A stretch of 64,000 bases of DNA from an uncultured Lachnospiraceae bacterium. Lineage in GTDB: Bacteria; Bacillota; Clostridia; Lachnospirales; Lachnospiraceae. The notes under the pieces were generated by a model. It did no database searches, was not told the DNA's origin, and saw only the letters and a list, made by a program, of their open reading frames with translations. How positions within the stretch are numbered: the stretch's first letter is position 1; every line of letters starts with the position of its first letter. Below, in pieces: positions 52,408 to 61,515 of this stretch. A program made the position numbers and the translations under genes. The stretch is from positions 40,902 to 104,901 of the forward strand of contig CAOJQZ010000002.1 of assembly GCA_948441955.1 (NCBI GenBank), given 5' to 3'.

Positions 52408-54174
52408 CTACATCCTCTCCGGCGCCTCAAAACCAAGCACATCAATACAGGACTCCAGAATCTCTTTCGTGAGGATAAGCAGCGCAATATAGCTCCTTTT
52501 CATTTCCTCATTCTCCTCTGTTAAAATCTTTGTCTCATGATAAAACCGGTTGAACGCATTTGCAAGCTCATAAATATAGGCACAGATCTTATGCGGCGCA
52601 AGCTCTTCATATGCCGTTTCCATTATCTCATTATATTTCGCCGCCTCAAGCATAAGAGCCTTCTCACTTTCATTTCCTGCTTCTTTTATCTCAAGTCCGG
52701 AAAGACAGGCTCCAGCGCTTCTGTATTTACTTAAAATTGACTTGATACGGACAATGGTATATAAAATATACGGTCCTGTGTTTCCTTCAAAGGAAGTAAA
52801 CCTGTCCACATCAAATACATAATCCTTTGACGCCTGATTAGAGAGATCTCCGTATTTAATAGCGGAAAGACCTACAAGCTTTGCCGTATGCCTTGCTTCC
52901 TCTTCCTCCACAGTCCGATTGTCCGTTATTTTTTTATACATTTCGTCTTCAATCTCACCAATCAGATTTTCCAGACGCATAACGCCCCCTTCTCTTGTTT
53001 TAAAGGGCTTGCCGTCCTTCCCGTTCATAGTGCCAAAGCCTAAAAATTTAAGCGCTGTCTCCTCCGGAACAATGCCTGTCTTCTTTGCCGCACGGAACAC
53101 CTGTACAAAATGGAGTTCCTGCCGCTTGTCTACAATATAAACAATCTTGTCCGGTTTATAATCACGCATTCTCTGTACCAGCGTGGCAAGATCAGTTGTC
53201 CCGTACAGAGACGCCCCGTCTGATTTCTGCACCATACACGGAGGAACCTCCTTCGTGTCACTTTCTTCCTGGACGTCAATGACAAGCGCTCCCTCGTCGA
53301 AATGGGCATACCCTTCCTTTTTCAGGCGTTCAATCATATCCGGAATAAATTCCTGGGCATCAGCCTCACCCTTCCATAGATCAAATTCCACATGCAGATT
53401 GCTGTAATTTTTCTTAAGATCCGAGACAGACACATGCATAATATGCTTCCACACTGCCATATAGCCTCGGTGTCCATTCTGCAGAAGATAGGTGGCATGA
53501 AGAGCATTTTCACGATAGGCTTCATCCTCCTTCGCTCTGGCGCTTGCCGCCGGGTATATCTCCTCCAGCTCACTGATCGTAAAGGGAGCTTCCGACGGAT
53601 ACTCTCCCTTATAAGCTTCATCAAAATAGGGAAGCTCCGGCTTTCTTACCTTCAGTTCCGTAATAATAAGGCCCATCTGATAGCCCCAGTCTCCCAGATG
53701 AATATCTCCTAATACTTTATGTCCCATCTTTCTTGCAATACGCTTTATGCTCTCTCCGATTATGGCAGAGCGCAGATGCCCCACATGAAGCGGCTTGGCT
53801 ACATTCGGTCCGCCATAATCAAGAAGAAGCATCTCAGGAGCCTTCGTCTTCTCTATTCCAAGCTCTCCGTCTTCCCTCATATCATTCAGGTATGAAGCAA
53901 GTCTTTCCTTCCGAAGTTTCATATTAATAAATCCTGGATTCACCGCCTTAATATCCTCTATATACTCACTGTCTGTAAGCTTTGACACCACGTCATTGGC
54001 TATCACGATTGGAGCCTTTCTGTAGGTTTTCGCTCCCGCCATTGCTCCATTGCACTGATATTCACACAGATCCGGACGGTTGGATAACGTAACCCGCGCC
54101 AGACTCCGGTCATATCCGGCGCCTTCAAAAGCCTCAGCCAGCTCCTCTGTAATTAAGTTAATTATTTTCTTCAT
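52408..54174 (-). CDS. argS: Arginyl-tRNA synthetase
   Basis: Class I synthetase of 588 residues charging tRNA-Arg. It has the N-terminal Add-1 domain, YGGPNVAKPLHVGHLRSAII with the HVGH form of HIGH, GDIHLGDWGYQMGLII, and the C-terminal DALR anticodon domain (YILYTIVRIKSILSKY onwards). The KMSKS loop is replaced by a form like FKTREGGVMRLENLI, as in many ArgRS of this lineage. I start at MKKIINL, preceded by AAGGG; the ATG seven codons earlier has no binding site. It heads the argS-editing protein-DUF1461 unit, with a promoter at 54208-54236. No arginine T-box or leader hairpin is visible. Confidence 0.95.
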   Translation of the reverse strand: MKKIINLITEELAEAFEGAGYDRSLARVTLSNRPDLCEYQCNGAMAGAKTYRKAPIVIANDVVSKLTDSEYIEDIKAVNPGFINMKLRKERLASYLNDMREDGELGIEKTKAPEMLLLDYGGPNVAKPLHVGHLRSAIIGESIKRIARKMGHKVLGDIHLGDWGYQMGLIITELKVRKPELPYFDEAYKGEYPSEAPFTISELEEIYPAASARAKEDEAYRENALHATYLLQNGHRGYMAVWKHIMHVSVSDLKKNYSNLHVEFDLWKGEADAQEFIPDMIERLKKEGYAHFDEGALVIDVQEESDTKEVPPCMVQKSDGASLYGTTDLATLVQRMRDYKPDKIVYIVDKRQELHFVQVFRAAKKTGIVPEETALKFLGFGTMNGKDGKPFKTREGGVMRLENLIGEIEDEMYKKITDNRTVEEEEARHTAKLVGLSAIKYGDLSNQASKDYVFDVDRFTSFEGNTGPYILYTIVRIKSILSKYRSAGACLSGLEIKEAGNESEKALMLEAAKYNEIMETAYEELAPHKICAYIYELANAFNRFYHETKILTEENEEMKRSYIALLILTKEILESCIDVLGFEAPERM

Positions 54175-54207
54175 ATTTTTCGCCCTTTCATCCATAATAT
54201 CTAATGT

Positions 54208-54236
54208 ATTTTACCACAAGAAAAAATGATCAACAA
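54208..54236 (-). promoter_or_regulatory. Predicted promoter of argS
   Basis: TTGTTG (54231-54236) and TAAAAT (54208-54213) are 17 bases apart on the minus strand, about 35 bases before the chosen ATG. Confidence 0.6.
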
Positions 54237-54325
54237 CTAATTCTTAAAACTCTTATTGCAAAATATGGCAATTGATGTTATTATATTAATAATTATTACT
54301 ATTATTATTTATTAAGGAGGCATCC

Positions 54326-54973
54326 ATGAACAAAAACGTGTTTCGTAATTTATCCTATGGAGTTTATGTAATATCTACTCTCGACGGCATGCGGCATACC
54401 GGCTGCATAGCAAACAGCGTCATGCAGATTACTTCCTCACCTGCATCTGTTGCAGTGAGTATAAACCATGACAATTACACCAATTCCTGTATTGAAAAAA
54501 GTGGAAAATTTGCAGTATCTATTCTTTCTGAAAACACAGACCCGGGAATAATTGGAACCTTCGGCTTCCGGTCCGGAAAAGATTCGGACAAGTTTGCCGG
54601 AATTAAGCATCAGGTAATTGAAGGAATCGCCATTCCTGACGACTGCTGCGGCTATATTATCTGCAAAGTTACAGGAAAACTTGAGACAGCAACTCACACC
54701 ATATTTTTAGGAGAAGCGCTGGAAGGCGATACAATAGGAAATGGGCCTGCTATGACCTATGCTTATTATCACAATGTTGTAAAAGGAAAAAGTCCCAAAA
54801 ATGCGCCTACTTACATCCCGGATGAGGCAGATACATCTCCGGAGACAGAAGATACATGGGTATGCAGTATCTGCCGCTATGAATATGACGGCGCCATTCC
54901 TTTTGAAGAGCTTCCGGATTCCTATGTTTGTCCTGTATGCAGACAGCCAAAGAGTAAATTCATCAGACAATAG
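54326..54973 (+). CDS. hrb: High-molecular-weight rubredoxin (flavin reductase-rubredoxin fusion)
   Basis: A 215-residue redox protein. Residues 1-165 are a flavin reductase-like FMN-binding domain ([40 protein letters not shown]). The last 40 residues are a rubredoxin with the iron ligands in [12 protein letters not shown] and [11 protein letters not shown] (two CXXC pairs). In Moorella the same protein passes electrons from NAD(P)H to a flavodiiron oxidase for defence against oxygen and NO. AAGGAGG precedes the ATG, and the upstream 150 bases are AT-rich and divergent from argS. The endonuclease IV gene follows 12 bases later, making an apparent oxidative-defence pair. Confidence 0.93.
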   Translation: MNKNVFRNLSYGVYVISTLDGMRHTGCIANSVMQITSSPASVAVSINHDNYTNSCIEKSGKFAVSILSENTDPGIIGTFGFRSGKDSDKFAGIKHQVIEGIAIPDDCCGYIICKVTGKLETATHTIFLGEALEGDTIGNGPAMTYAYYHNVVKGKSPKNAPTYIPDEADTSPETEDTWVCSICRYEYDGAIPFEELPDSYVCPVCRQPKSKFIRQ

Positions 54974-54985
54974 GAGAGGTATATT

Positions 54986-55891
54986 ATGCTTAAAATCGGT
55001 TCACATGTGAGTATGGCCGGCCGGGAAATGCTTCTTGGCTCCGCAAAGGAGGCCCGCTCCTACGGAGCTGAAACCTTCATGTTTTATACCGGCGCCCCAC
55101 AGAATACAAGGCGTAAAGACATCGGCGAATTAAATATTGCATCTGCCTGGGAATATATGCGTGAAAATGGCATTAATGATATTCTTGTTCATGCACCTTA
55201 CATTATTAACCTTGGAAATACTGTGAAGCCGGAAACCTTCAAGCTGGCGGTTGACTTTCTCACACTGGAAATTGAAAGAAGCGCGGCATGCCAAAGCCAT
55301 ACCCTCATTCTTCATCCCGGCGCCCATGTAGGAGCCGGTACGGATGCCGGAATCCGCCAGATTATAAAAGGGCTGAATGAAGTTATCTCAAAGGATATGG
55401 AGCTTCACATTGCGCTGGAAACAATGGCCGGAAAGGGCTCGGAGATCGGGCGCTCCTTCGAAGAGCTTGCGCGTATTTATGACGGTGTAACACATAATGA
55501 TAAGCTGCGTATCTGCTTCGACACCTGCCATACCCATGACAGCGGCTATGATATCGCTCATAATTTTGACGGTGTGATGGAACAGTTTGACAAAATCCTC
55601 GGAAAGGACCAGATTGCTGTTTTCCATATTAACGACAGTAAGAACCCTTGCGGTGCAGGAAAAGACCGCCACGCAAATCTTGGCTTTGGTGAAATTGGCT
55701 TTGAGGCGCTTTCTTATATTGTTCACCACCCGGATTTCAGGCACATACCGAAGATATTAGAAACGCCCTATGTGCCGTCGCCGGTAAAGGAAAAGACATC
55801 CTATGCTCCTTATAAATATGAAATTGAGATGCTGCGAAGCAATCAATTCGACCCGGCGGTACAGGAAAAAATTATAACTGAAAATGAATAG
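54986..55891 (+). CDS. nfo: Endonuclease IV
   Basis: Zinc-dependent AP endonuclease of 301 residues that cuts DNA at abasic and oxidised sites in base excision repair. The motifs with the three-zinc site are [42 protein letters not shown] and [26 protein letters not shown]. The family's usual N terminus is present ([19 protein letters not shown]). AGGAGAGG lies upstream. It is co-transcribed with the rubredoxin-flavoprotein gene, and a symmetric terminator follows at 55896-55937. Confidence 0.97.
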   Translation: MLKIGSHVSMAGREMLLGSAKEARSYGAETFMFYTGAPQNTRRKDIGELNIASAWEYMRENGINDILVHAPYIINLGNTVKPETFKLAVDFLTLEIERSAACQSHTLILHPGAHVGAGTDAGIRQIIKGLNEVISKDMELHIALETMAGKGSEIGRSFEELARIYDGVTHNDKLRICFDTCHTHDSGYDIAHNFDGVMEQFDKILGKDQIAVFHINDSKNPCGAGKDRHANLGFGEIGFEALSYIVHHPDFRHIPKILETPYVPSPVKEKTSYAPYKYEIEMLRSNQFDPAVQEKIITENE

Positions 55892-55895
55892 CATT

Positions 55896-55937
55896 GTGAA
55901 AATGGGATTTTTAAGGGTCTAAAAATCCCATTTTCAC
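55896..55937. terminator. Symmetric bidirectional terminator
   Basis: A perfect 18-bp inverted repeat (55896-55913 with 55920-55937, loop AGGGTC) lies between the convergent nfo and HTH genes. Its core GGGATTTTTA/TAAAAATCCC is followed by ATTTTCAC on both strands, so it can stop transcription from either side. Confidence 0.8.
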
Positions 55938-55965
55938 CAGATTCTAACCTTTATAGGCAGAAAAC

Positions 55966-56859
55966 TTACTTCTCCCGCTTCAAAATAAGCGACACAATCC
56001 CGCACAGAAGCCCTCCGACTACAAACACGATCCAGCAGCTTTCCCACAAATTGTAAATGAGCCCCGCCACAAGAAAAATAATCGTTGCCACAATCATGAT
56101 ACATCCGCACCAGACCGTAATCATCGCATTTTTCTTTCGGCTTTCCAAATCCGGACAGTTACTCTTGTTATATTTCTCCACATCATATTCATCTTTCTTC
56201 ATTCCGCTATAGACAAAAATTCCTACCGCCGCTGTCACGCATACCATAAACAAACCGTAATAAAAATCCTCTGTCATGCCTGTTCGGAGAGGAAGATGTT
56301 CACCGTTCATGCCAAAAATAAACATACCTGTCAAAATAAGACCTATTGCTGTGGTTATCAACATCGGAAACCTTTTTTCAAACGCTTCTTTTTCCTCTTT
56401 TGTATAGAAATCCTGAATAAACGGATGGTTTTTCCTGTAGCTTTCATCCTGCATGCCATATGCAACAAGAATAAGAATACCTATAGTCATAATTACCCAG
56501 AATAACGTGTCCAAAAAAATCTCTCCCACCCGAAACCCAGCAAGCAGTTCGTACAGTGCGCAGGATAATATAAGAGTTGCTATTCCTCCTGTAACTCCTC
56601 TTCGAAATCTTTTCATGTGATCCCTATGGGTCTGATTATCCTCTACCTCAAGCATGCTGGCATCCTTTCTAAGCAATGTATCCATATCACAGAAAAACAG
56701 GTCGCATATCTGCAGCAGCTTATCCATCTCTGCATATGAGTTTCCCGCCTCCCATTTTGAAATAGTCTGCCTTGACACCTCCAGCCTCTCTGCCAGCTGC
56801 TCCTGAGTCATATTTTCACGCTTCCTGTAAAACTGTAAATTTTCTCCAAATAAACTCAT
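55966..56859 (-). CDS. XRE regulator with C-terminal membrane domain
   Basis: A 297-residue membrane-anchored regulator. Residues 1-62 are a helix-turn-helix (NLQFYRKRENMTQEQLAERL, then SRQTISKWEAGNSYAEM). After a linker come about six hydrophobic helices in pairs (for example ATLILSCALYELLAGFRV, LFWVIMTIGILILVAYGM, TAIGLILTGMFIFGMN and a C-terminal pair). It starts at the ATG with AAAGG eight bases upstream, not the GTG three codons earlier. Such proteins often control a nearby membrane or stress operon; here the divergent GntR-ABC operon is next. The gene is richer in A and T than most. Confidence 0.88.
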   Translation of the reverse strand: MSLFGENLQFYRKRENMTQEQLAERLEVSRQTISKWEAGNSYAEMDKLLQICDLFFCDMDTLLRKDASMLEVEDNQTHRDHMKRFRRGVTGGIATLILSCALYELLAGFRVGEIFLDTLFWVIMTIGILILVAYGMQDESYRKNHPFIQDFYTKEEKEAFEKRFPMLITTAIGLILTGMFIFGMNGEHLPLRTGMTEDFYYGLFMVCVTAAVGIFVYSGMKKDEYDVEKYNKSNCPDLESRKKNAMITVWCGCIMIVATIIFLVAGLIYNLWESCWIVFVVGGLLCGIVSLILKREK

Positions 56860-56927
56860 CACTATCACCTTTCTTTATAATCTGTATTTTCCCATACGCG
56901 TTTCGGAATGCTCTTATCGTACAAAAA

Positions 56928-57081
56928 ACTTTATGTAAAGTCCAGAAATCCTCTGTTGCTTTTCTTTCTCTTTATGTAAACTTTTGGTTGCATCCCTTGT
57001 TTTTCATGCTTCTTGTTCTGATATAGTTCTAATATACCATGATTCTACTTTTTTTAGTATTGACAAATTTTACTTTATGTA
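56928..57081. promoter_or_regulatory. Three copies of a CTTTATGTA motif in a divergent promoter region
   Basis: ACTTTATGTAAAGT (56928-56941, a near-palindrome), CTTTATGTAAAC (56970-56981) and ACTTTATGTATTA (from 57072) lie between the HTH-membrane gene and the GntR-ABC operon. The first two start 41 bases apart, about four helical turns. They may be operators for the XRE-type protein; the function is inferred. I saw no gene in the 308-base gap 56860-57167. Confidence 0.4.
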
Positions 57082-57108
57082 TTATTGTATTATTTAGATA
57101 ATACAATA
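57060..57108 (+). promoter_or_regulatory. Promoter and palindromic operator of the GntR-ABC operon
   Basis: TTGACA (57060-57065) is followed 17 bases later by TATTGT (57083-57088). A perfect inverted repeat, TATTGTATTAT (57083-57093), TTAG, ATAATACAATA (57098-57108), overlaps that -10 box. This is the expected place for a repressor site, and the first gene of the operon encodes a GntR protein, so autorepression is likely. Confidence 0.65.
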
Positions 57109-57167
57109 TATCTGGCAAAATGGCTAATGATATTACTATAATTATCATATAGAAAGGAAGTGCATTT

Positions 57168-57536
57168 ATGCCGTGGGATCTGGATAACGACCGCCCTATT
57201 TATCTACAGCTTATGGAAAAAATCAGGCAGGATATTGTAGCCGGCTTTTATAATCCTGGAGATAAGCTGCCCTCCGTAAGAGAATTGGCTCTTAATGCTG
57301 CGGTAAACCCCAATACTATGCAGAAAGCTTTATCAGAGCTTGAAAGAAATGGACTTGTATACTCGAAACGGACAAGCGGACGGTATATTACGGAAGATGA
57401 AACAATGCTGAAACAATTAAAATCTGAACTTGCTGTTTCCCATATTCAACAATTTTTTGAGCAGATGAAACAGCTTGGCTTTGAGAAGAATGAAATTCTT
57501 TCTTTCATTCAGGAAACTTTGAAGGAGGAGGCTTAA
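57168..57536 (+). CDS. GntR family regulator, YtrA subfamily
   Basis: A 122-residue repressor with a GntR winged helix (PIYLQLMEKIRQDIVAGFYN, LPSVRELALNAAVNPNTMQK, ALSELERNGLVYSKRTSGRY) and only a short C-terminal dimer helix, which is typical of the YtrA group. AAAGGAAG lies upstream. The ABC ATPase gene starts one base after its stop, and a palindrome overlaps the operon promoter, so it probably represses its own operon. YtrA proteins usually control ABC exporters linked to cell-envelope stress; the inducer is unknown here. Confidence 0.93.
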   Translation: MPWDLDNDRPIYLQLMEKIRQDIVAGFYNPGDKLPSVRELALNAAVNPNTMQKALSELERNGLVYSKRTSGRYITEDETMLKQLKSELAVSHIQQFFEQMKQLGFEKNEILSFIQETLKEEA

Positions 57537-57537
57537 T

Positions 57538-58239
57538 ATGACCCCTGTTTTAGAATGTAAAGGACTTTCCCAGAAATATAACAATACCTTTTACACGATC
57601 AATAATTTAAATCTTACTTTAGAGCGCGGGCAGATTGTTGGTCTTTTGGGCCCGAATGGAAGCGGAAAAACAACGCTTATCAAACTGATGAATGGACTGC
57701 TTACTCCAGCGTCCGGAAAAATTCTGATTGACGGCAGACATCCCGGAACAGAGACGAAAAGAATTGTTTCTTATTTGCCGGAGCGTACTTATCTTGATAC
57801 CTCCATGAAAACAACGGATATTATCGCTTACTTTACCGATTTTTATGAAGACTTTCGTCCAGAACGGGCCTGTCAGATGCTTGCGGATATGGGCATTGAT
57901 ACAAATGCCCGACTTAAATCTTTGTCAAAAGGTACAAAAGAAAAAATCCAGCTTATTTTAGTCATGAGCCGTGACGCCATGCTTTATATTCTGGATGAGC
58001 CCATCGGAGGCGTGGATCCGGCGGCAAGAGACTACATTCTTCGTACAATTCTTATGAATTATAACGAAAATGCAACGATACTTTTATCCACACATTTGAT
58101 TCAGGATATTGAAAACGTTCTTGACCGGGTAATTTTTCTTCAAGGCGGAAGGACTGTCTTAAATGCCACGGTGGATGAAATCCGCATGGAACAAAAAAAA
58201 TCTGTAGATATATTATTCCGGGAGGTATTTAAATGTTAG
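57538..58239 (+). CDS. ABC transporter ATP-binding protein
   Basis: A 233-residue ATPase. Walker A is LLGPNGSGKTTLIKLM, the Q-loop region YLPERTYLDTS, the signature LSKGTKEKIQLILVM, Walker B MLYILDEPIGGVDP and the switch His STHLIQDIE. The kind is YtrB-like. It lies one base after the GntR gene and overlaps the permease gene by seven bases, so the three genes are one operon. GGAGGAGG precedes the ATG. It should power the membrane partner at 58233. Confidence 0.93.
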   Translation: MTPVLECKGLSQKYNNTFYTINNLNLTLERGQIVGLLGPNGSGKTTLIKLMNGLLTPASGKILIDGRHPGTETKRIVSYLPERTYLDTSMKTTDIIAYFTDFYEDFRPERACQMLADMGIDTNARLKSLSKGTKEKIQLILVMSRDAMLYILDEPIGGVDPAARDYILRTILMNYNENATILLSTHLIQDIENVLDRVIFLQGGRTVLNATVDEIRMEQKKSVDILFREVFKC

Positions 58240-59060
58240 GAAAACTTATAAAATATGATTTAAAGGCTGTAAACCGGTATTTGATCATTATACATGCATT
58301 TTTAATTCTGGCTTCTGTTTTCATGCGCATTTTCTTGACCGGACGCCTCTTTGCAGAAGGAATAGATTTTGACAACCAGAAAACTGCCGTCTATTTCATC
58401 TTGTTTTTTACAGCATTTGTTTTGCTTATCGGTGCAATTGCTTTTGCCACGCAGCTTATTATCGCTATGCGGTTTTACAAAAATCTTTTTTCTGCGGAAG
58501 GCTACTTAACACATACTCTGCCGGTTACTACCGGGGAACATCTACTGTCAAAAACAATTTCCGGATGTATATGGGGAATAATCAATGTGATTTTCTTTCA
58601 TATATCCATACTGATAGTAGCTGCAACTCCATACACAATAGATCTTTTTGTTAAAAATAGCTTCAAAATACAGGCAGAACTTGGATTTACAGACGAATCC
58701 TCCTCCCTATCAATAACAGGATTCCTCCTTCTTTATCTTGCGGTGTGTCTCATTAGTGTAGTTACAAACATTGTTTTATTTTATGCTTCTATTGCCATAG
58801 GACAATTGATCTACAGCCACAAGATTCTCGGCGCTGTTGCGGCATACTTTGTAATCAGTACTGTATTTTCACTGGTAGCTCTTATCTTGATGGCTTTTTC
58901 CGGCCTTTTGGGCGCCTCTATGCATCCTTCAGACTCCTTTAACTTCATAAATTACATGGGCGGCTCCTTAAAGCTGAATGGAATTTTTGCGGTTATTCAA
59001 ATAGCCCTTTTATATCCTGCGACTTATTATATTATGAAGAAGAAAATCAATCTTGACTAA
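58233..59060 (+). CDS. ABC transporter permease
   Basis: A 275-residue membrane protein with about six helices (for example YLIIIHAFLILASVFMRIF, AVYFILFFTAFVLLIGAIAF, LLLYLAVCLISVVTNIVLFY, and a last one near FAVIQIALLYPATYYIM). A conserved loop, FFSAEGYLTHTLPVTTGEHL-like, follows the second pair and is seen in related permeases. It overlaps the ATPase gene by seven bases and ends the operon with a strong terminator just after it. The substrate is unknown; peptide antibiotics or envelope stress are common for this type. Confidence 0.87.
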   Translation: MLGKLIKYDLKAVNRYLIIIHAFLILASVFMRIFLTGRLFAEGIDFDNQKTAVYFILFFTAFVLLIGAIAFATQLIIAMRFYKNLFSAEGYLTHTLPVTTGEHLLSKTISGCIWGIINVIFFHISILIVAATPYTIDLFVKNSFKIQAELGFTDESSSLSITGFLLLYLAVCLISVVTNIVLFYASIAIGQLIYSHKILGAVAAYFVISTVFSLVALILMAFSGLLGASMHPSDSFNFINYMGGSLKLNGIFAVIQIALLYPATYYIMKKKINLD

Positions 59061-59069
59061 CGGAAAGCC

Positions 59070-59106
59070 AGGGACTTCTGCCGCGTAAAACGCGGCAGAA
59101 GTCCCT
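59070..59106. terminator. Strong bidirectional terminator
   Basis: A perfect 16-bp GC-rich stem (59070-59085 with 59091-59106, loop TAAAA) between the convergent ABC permease and helicase genes. TTTATTC follows on the plus strand. It ends directly at the helicase stop codon. Confidence 0.85.
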
Positions 59107-61482
59107 TTATTCTTCTTCCCAGAAATTAATTATTTTTTCCGCTGCATTACCTACATGACACACAGATATATTTTCCCACTCTCTGGGAAATGTTTCCCGA
59201 TATCTTATATCCAGAAATCTTTCATCTAGTAAGAGAATCACTCCCTTATCTTCTTCTGTTCTGATTACCCTTCCTGCCGACTGCATCACCTTATTCATCC
59301 CCGGATACAGATATGCATAATCAAATCCCCGGACGCCTTGGGAATCAAAATAATTTTTTAAAAGCTCCCGTTCTGTGCAGACCTGGGGAAGCCCCGTTCC
59401 GATAATTATGGCGCCGATAAGCTTATCCGCCGTCAAATCAATTCCTTCGGAAAAGATCCCCCCCATCACACAGAATCCAATAAAGCTATGCTCTCTTGTC
59501 TCCTCAAAATTTTCCAAAAATATTTCTCTGGCTTCCTCAGTCATGTACTGGGACTGCATGACATATTCAATCTTCTTTCTCTCCGCTCCCGATGAATTCC
59601 TTGAAAGAAGAAAGAGGAATGTATCATAAACAGCCTCCATAAATCGATAGGATGGAAAAAAAGCAATGTAATTTCCTGTTTTTGCGTCTGCCGTCTCAAG
59701 CAGGTATCTGGCATACCGCCTATACATATCTTCTCCTCTTCTTGTATATCTGGTGCTGACATCACTTCCGGTAAGAAGCAGCCTTTTTCTCGCATCAAAG
59801 GGAGATTCCGCATAAATAGCATAATCCTTTGGTTCTGTACTTAAAAGCTTTTTATAATAATGAATCGGCAAAAGTGTTGCGGAGAAAAATACAGTACTAT
59901 TACCTTTATCCAGAAACTTCTTAAGATTATTCGCTGGATTTACACAAAACAGCCGCAGCTTAAAATGCTCTTTCTCCTCAAACTCCGAATAAATCACGTA
60001 GTTCTTATCCATACATTCATGTATTCCTACAAACATACGTACATTAAAATAAAAGTCCAACACTTCCTTCCGTATCTCCTCCTTTTTACATTCCTCAAGA
60101 AAGCGTTCAAGCTCCGCCATTACTCTCAGAAACTTCAAGTATATATGAGAAACGCTGTTAAGCACTTTACAGCCATCACATTCCCTCTTAAGTGCAAGGA
60201 GACCCTGATTGCAGTCGTTAAGCTCCTTCGCAAGCCTCGCGTCCTCTGTTTTTATAAGGCGTTTTATTTTCAGCACATCCTCCTTATAAATATGTGCACT
60301 GTACATCTCCCTCCCCCGTTCGACCAGGTTGTGGGCCTCGTCAACCAAAAAAAGGTATTCACCCTTTACTCCTTCTCCAAAAAATCGGCGCAAATGGGCA
60401 TTAGGATCAAATGCATAATTATAATCACATATTACTGCATCCACCCATGTAGACACATCCAGGCTCATCTCATGAGGACAGACCCTGTACTTTTTTGCCT
60501 GCTCCTCCAGAACCTCCCGGCTCATCTCGTCAGAGGCTGTAAGAAGCTCGTAAACTGCGTCATTCACCCGATCATAATGTCCTTTTGCATAAGGACAGTA
60601 CTCTGGATTACAGTTCGTCTCCTCACAAAAGCAGATTTTCTCCTTTGCCGTCAGCACGATCACCTTCATGCGGAGCGCCTGCTCCTTTAATTTATCAAAA
60701 GCCTGCAGCGCCGCCGTACGGGTAATGGTCTTCGCTGTCAGATAAAAAATCTTATCCCCCAGTCCCTCCCCTACCGCTTTTACCGCTGGAAACAATGTTG
60801 CAATCGTCTTTCCGACTCCTGTCGGCGCCTGTATAAACAGCTTCTTCTTCCTAAGAATGGTCCGGTATACAGAAGTTACCAGATTTTTCTGTCCTTCCCT
60901 GTATGTAAATGGAAACTCTACACTTTTAATGGAAAGATTTCTTTTTTCTTTCCATTGCAGCTGATACCTTGCCCACTTTTCATATTGCCCTACAAGTTCT
61001 TCAAACCACGCCCCAAGCTCGTCATACGCGTATACATTCTGAAACCGCTTTATATCCTCTGTCTCCATATTACAGTAAGTCATCTGAACCCCTATTTCGG
61101 CAAGCCCATGCTGGGAAGCATAAATATATGCATAGCATCTGGCCTGTGCAAGATGTACTTCTGCCGGTTTTTCCAACGTATGAAGCTCTTTTAACACTCC
61201 CTTAATTTCATCAATAACGACTCCCCTCTCCGTCTCTATAATCCCGTCCGCCCGACCTTCCAGAAGCATAGTATACCCTCTGCAGGGGATCTCATATTTC
61301 AGGGAAACCTCTGCATGATATTCTGCACCCATTCTGCGCTGTATCTTTCTGTGTATTTTACTTCCCAGCTGCATTGCGTCCTTATCTGCGGCGGCAATTC
61401 TGTTGTCTATATCTCCCGAGCGCAGAATAAACTCCACAAGACTGCGCACAGAGATCCGTATTACCGGCTCCTTTATATCCAT
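59107..61482 (-). CDS. Nuclease-helicase: PD-(D/E)XK domain plus XPD/DinG-type iron-sulfur helicase
   Basis: A 791-residue protein. Residues 1-180 look like a Cas4/RecB-type nuclease: His44, Asp79 in EGRADGII, and Glu92-x-Lys94 in VVIDEIKGVL. Residues 190-790 are a superfamily 2 helicase of the XPD/DinG kind: Walker A APTGVGKTIATL (219-230), cysteines 284, 286, 291 and 296 that should bind an iron-sulfur cluster, DEAH box FLVDEAHNLVE, SATLLPIHYY, and motif VI SAGRVIRTEEDKG. All core motifs seem intact. It lies 33 bases after the DUF4130 gene with no terminator, so it is probably third in the LexA-controlled operon. The role is probably DNA repair; the fusion suggests unwinding and cutting of the same substrate. 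Confidence 0.92.
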   Translation of the reverse strand: MDIKEPVIRISVRSLVEFILRSGDIDNRIAAADKDAMQLGSKIHRKIQRRMGAEYHAEVSLKYEIPCRGYTMLLEGRADGIIETERGVVIDEIKGVLKELHTLEKPAEVHLAQARCYAYIYASQHGLAEIGVQMTYCNMETEDIKRFQNVYAYDELGAWFEELVGQYEKWARYQLQWKEKRNLSIKSVEFPFTYREGQKNLVTSVYRTILRKKKLFIQAPTGVGKTIATLFPAVKAVGEGLGDKIFYLTAKTITRTAALQAFDKLKEQALRMKVIVLTAKEKICFCEETNCNPEYCPYAKGHYDRVNDAVYELLTASDEMSREVLEEQAKKYRVCPHEMSLDVSTWVDAVICDYNYAFDPNAHLRRFFGEGVKGEYLFLVDEAHNLVERGREMYSAHIYKEDVLKIKRLIKTEDARLAKELNDCNQGLLALKRECDGCKVLNSVSHIYLKFLRVMAELERFLEECKKEEIRKEVLDFYFNVRMFVGIHECMDKNYVIYSEFEEKEHFKLRLFCVNPANNLKKFLDKGNSTVFFSATLLPIHYYKKLLSTEPKDYAIYAESPFDARKRLLLTGSDVSTRYTRRGEDMYRRYARYLLETADAKTGNYIAFFPSYRFMEAVYDTFLFLLSRNSSGAERKKIEYVMQSQYMTEEAREIFLENFEETREHSFIGFCVMGGIFSEGIDLTADKLIGAIIIGTGLPQVCTERELLKNYFDSQGVRGFDYAYLYPGMNKVMQSAGRVIRTEEDKGVILLLDERFLDIRYRETFPREWENISVCHVGNAAEKIINFWEEE

Positions 61483-61515
61483 GATACCTTTTCTCCAGTT
61501 TTAAAAGATATCTTA

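Noticed and set aside
55896..55937. 18-bp inverted repeat as an inserted element
   Set aside because: It sits exactly between convergent genes and is followed on both strands by T-rich sequence, so a terminator is enough to explain it.
59860..60690. Plus-strand 276-codon frame opposite the helicase gene
   Set aside because: It is the mirror of a clear helicase coding sequence with all motifs; its own translation is rich in His, Leu, Lys and Cys with no recognisable domain.
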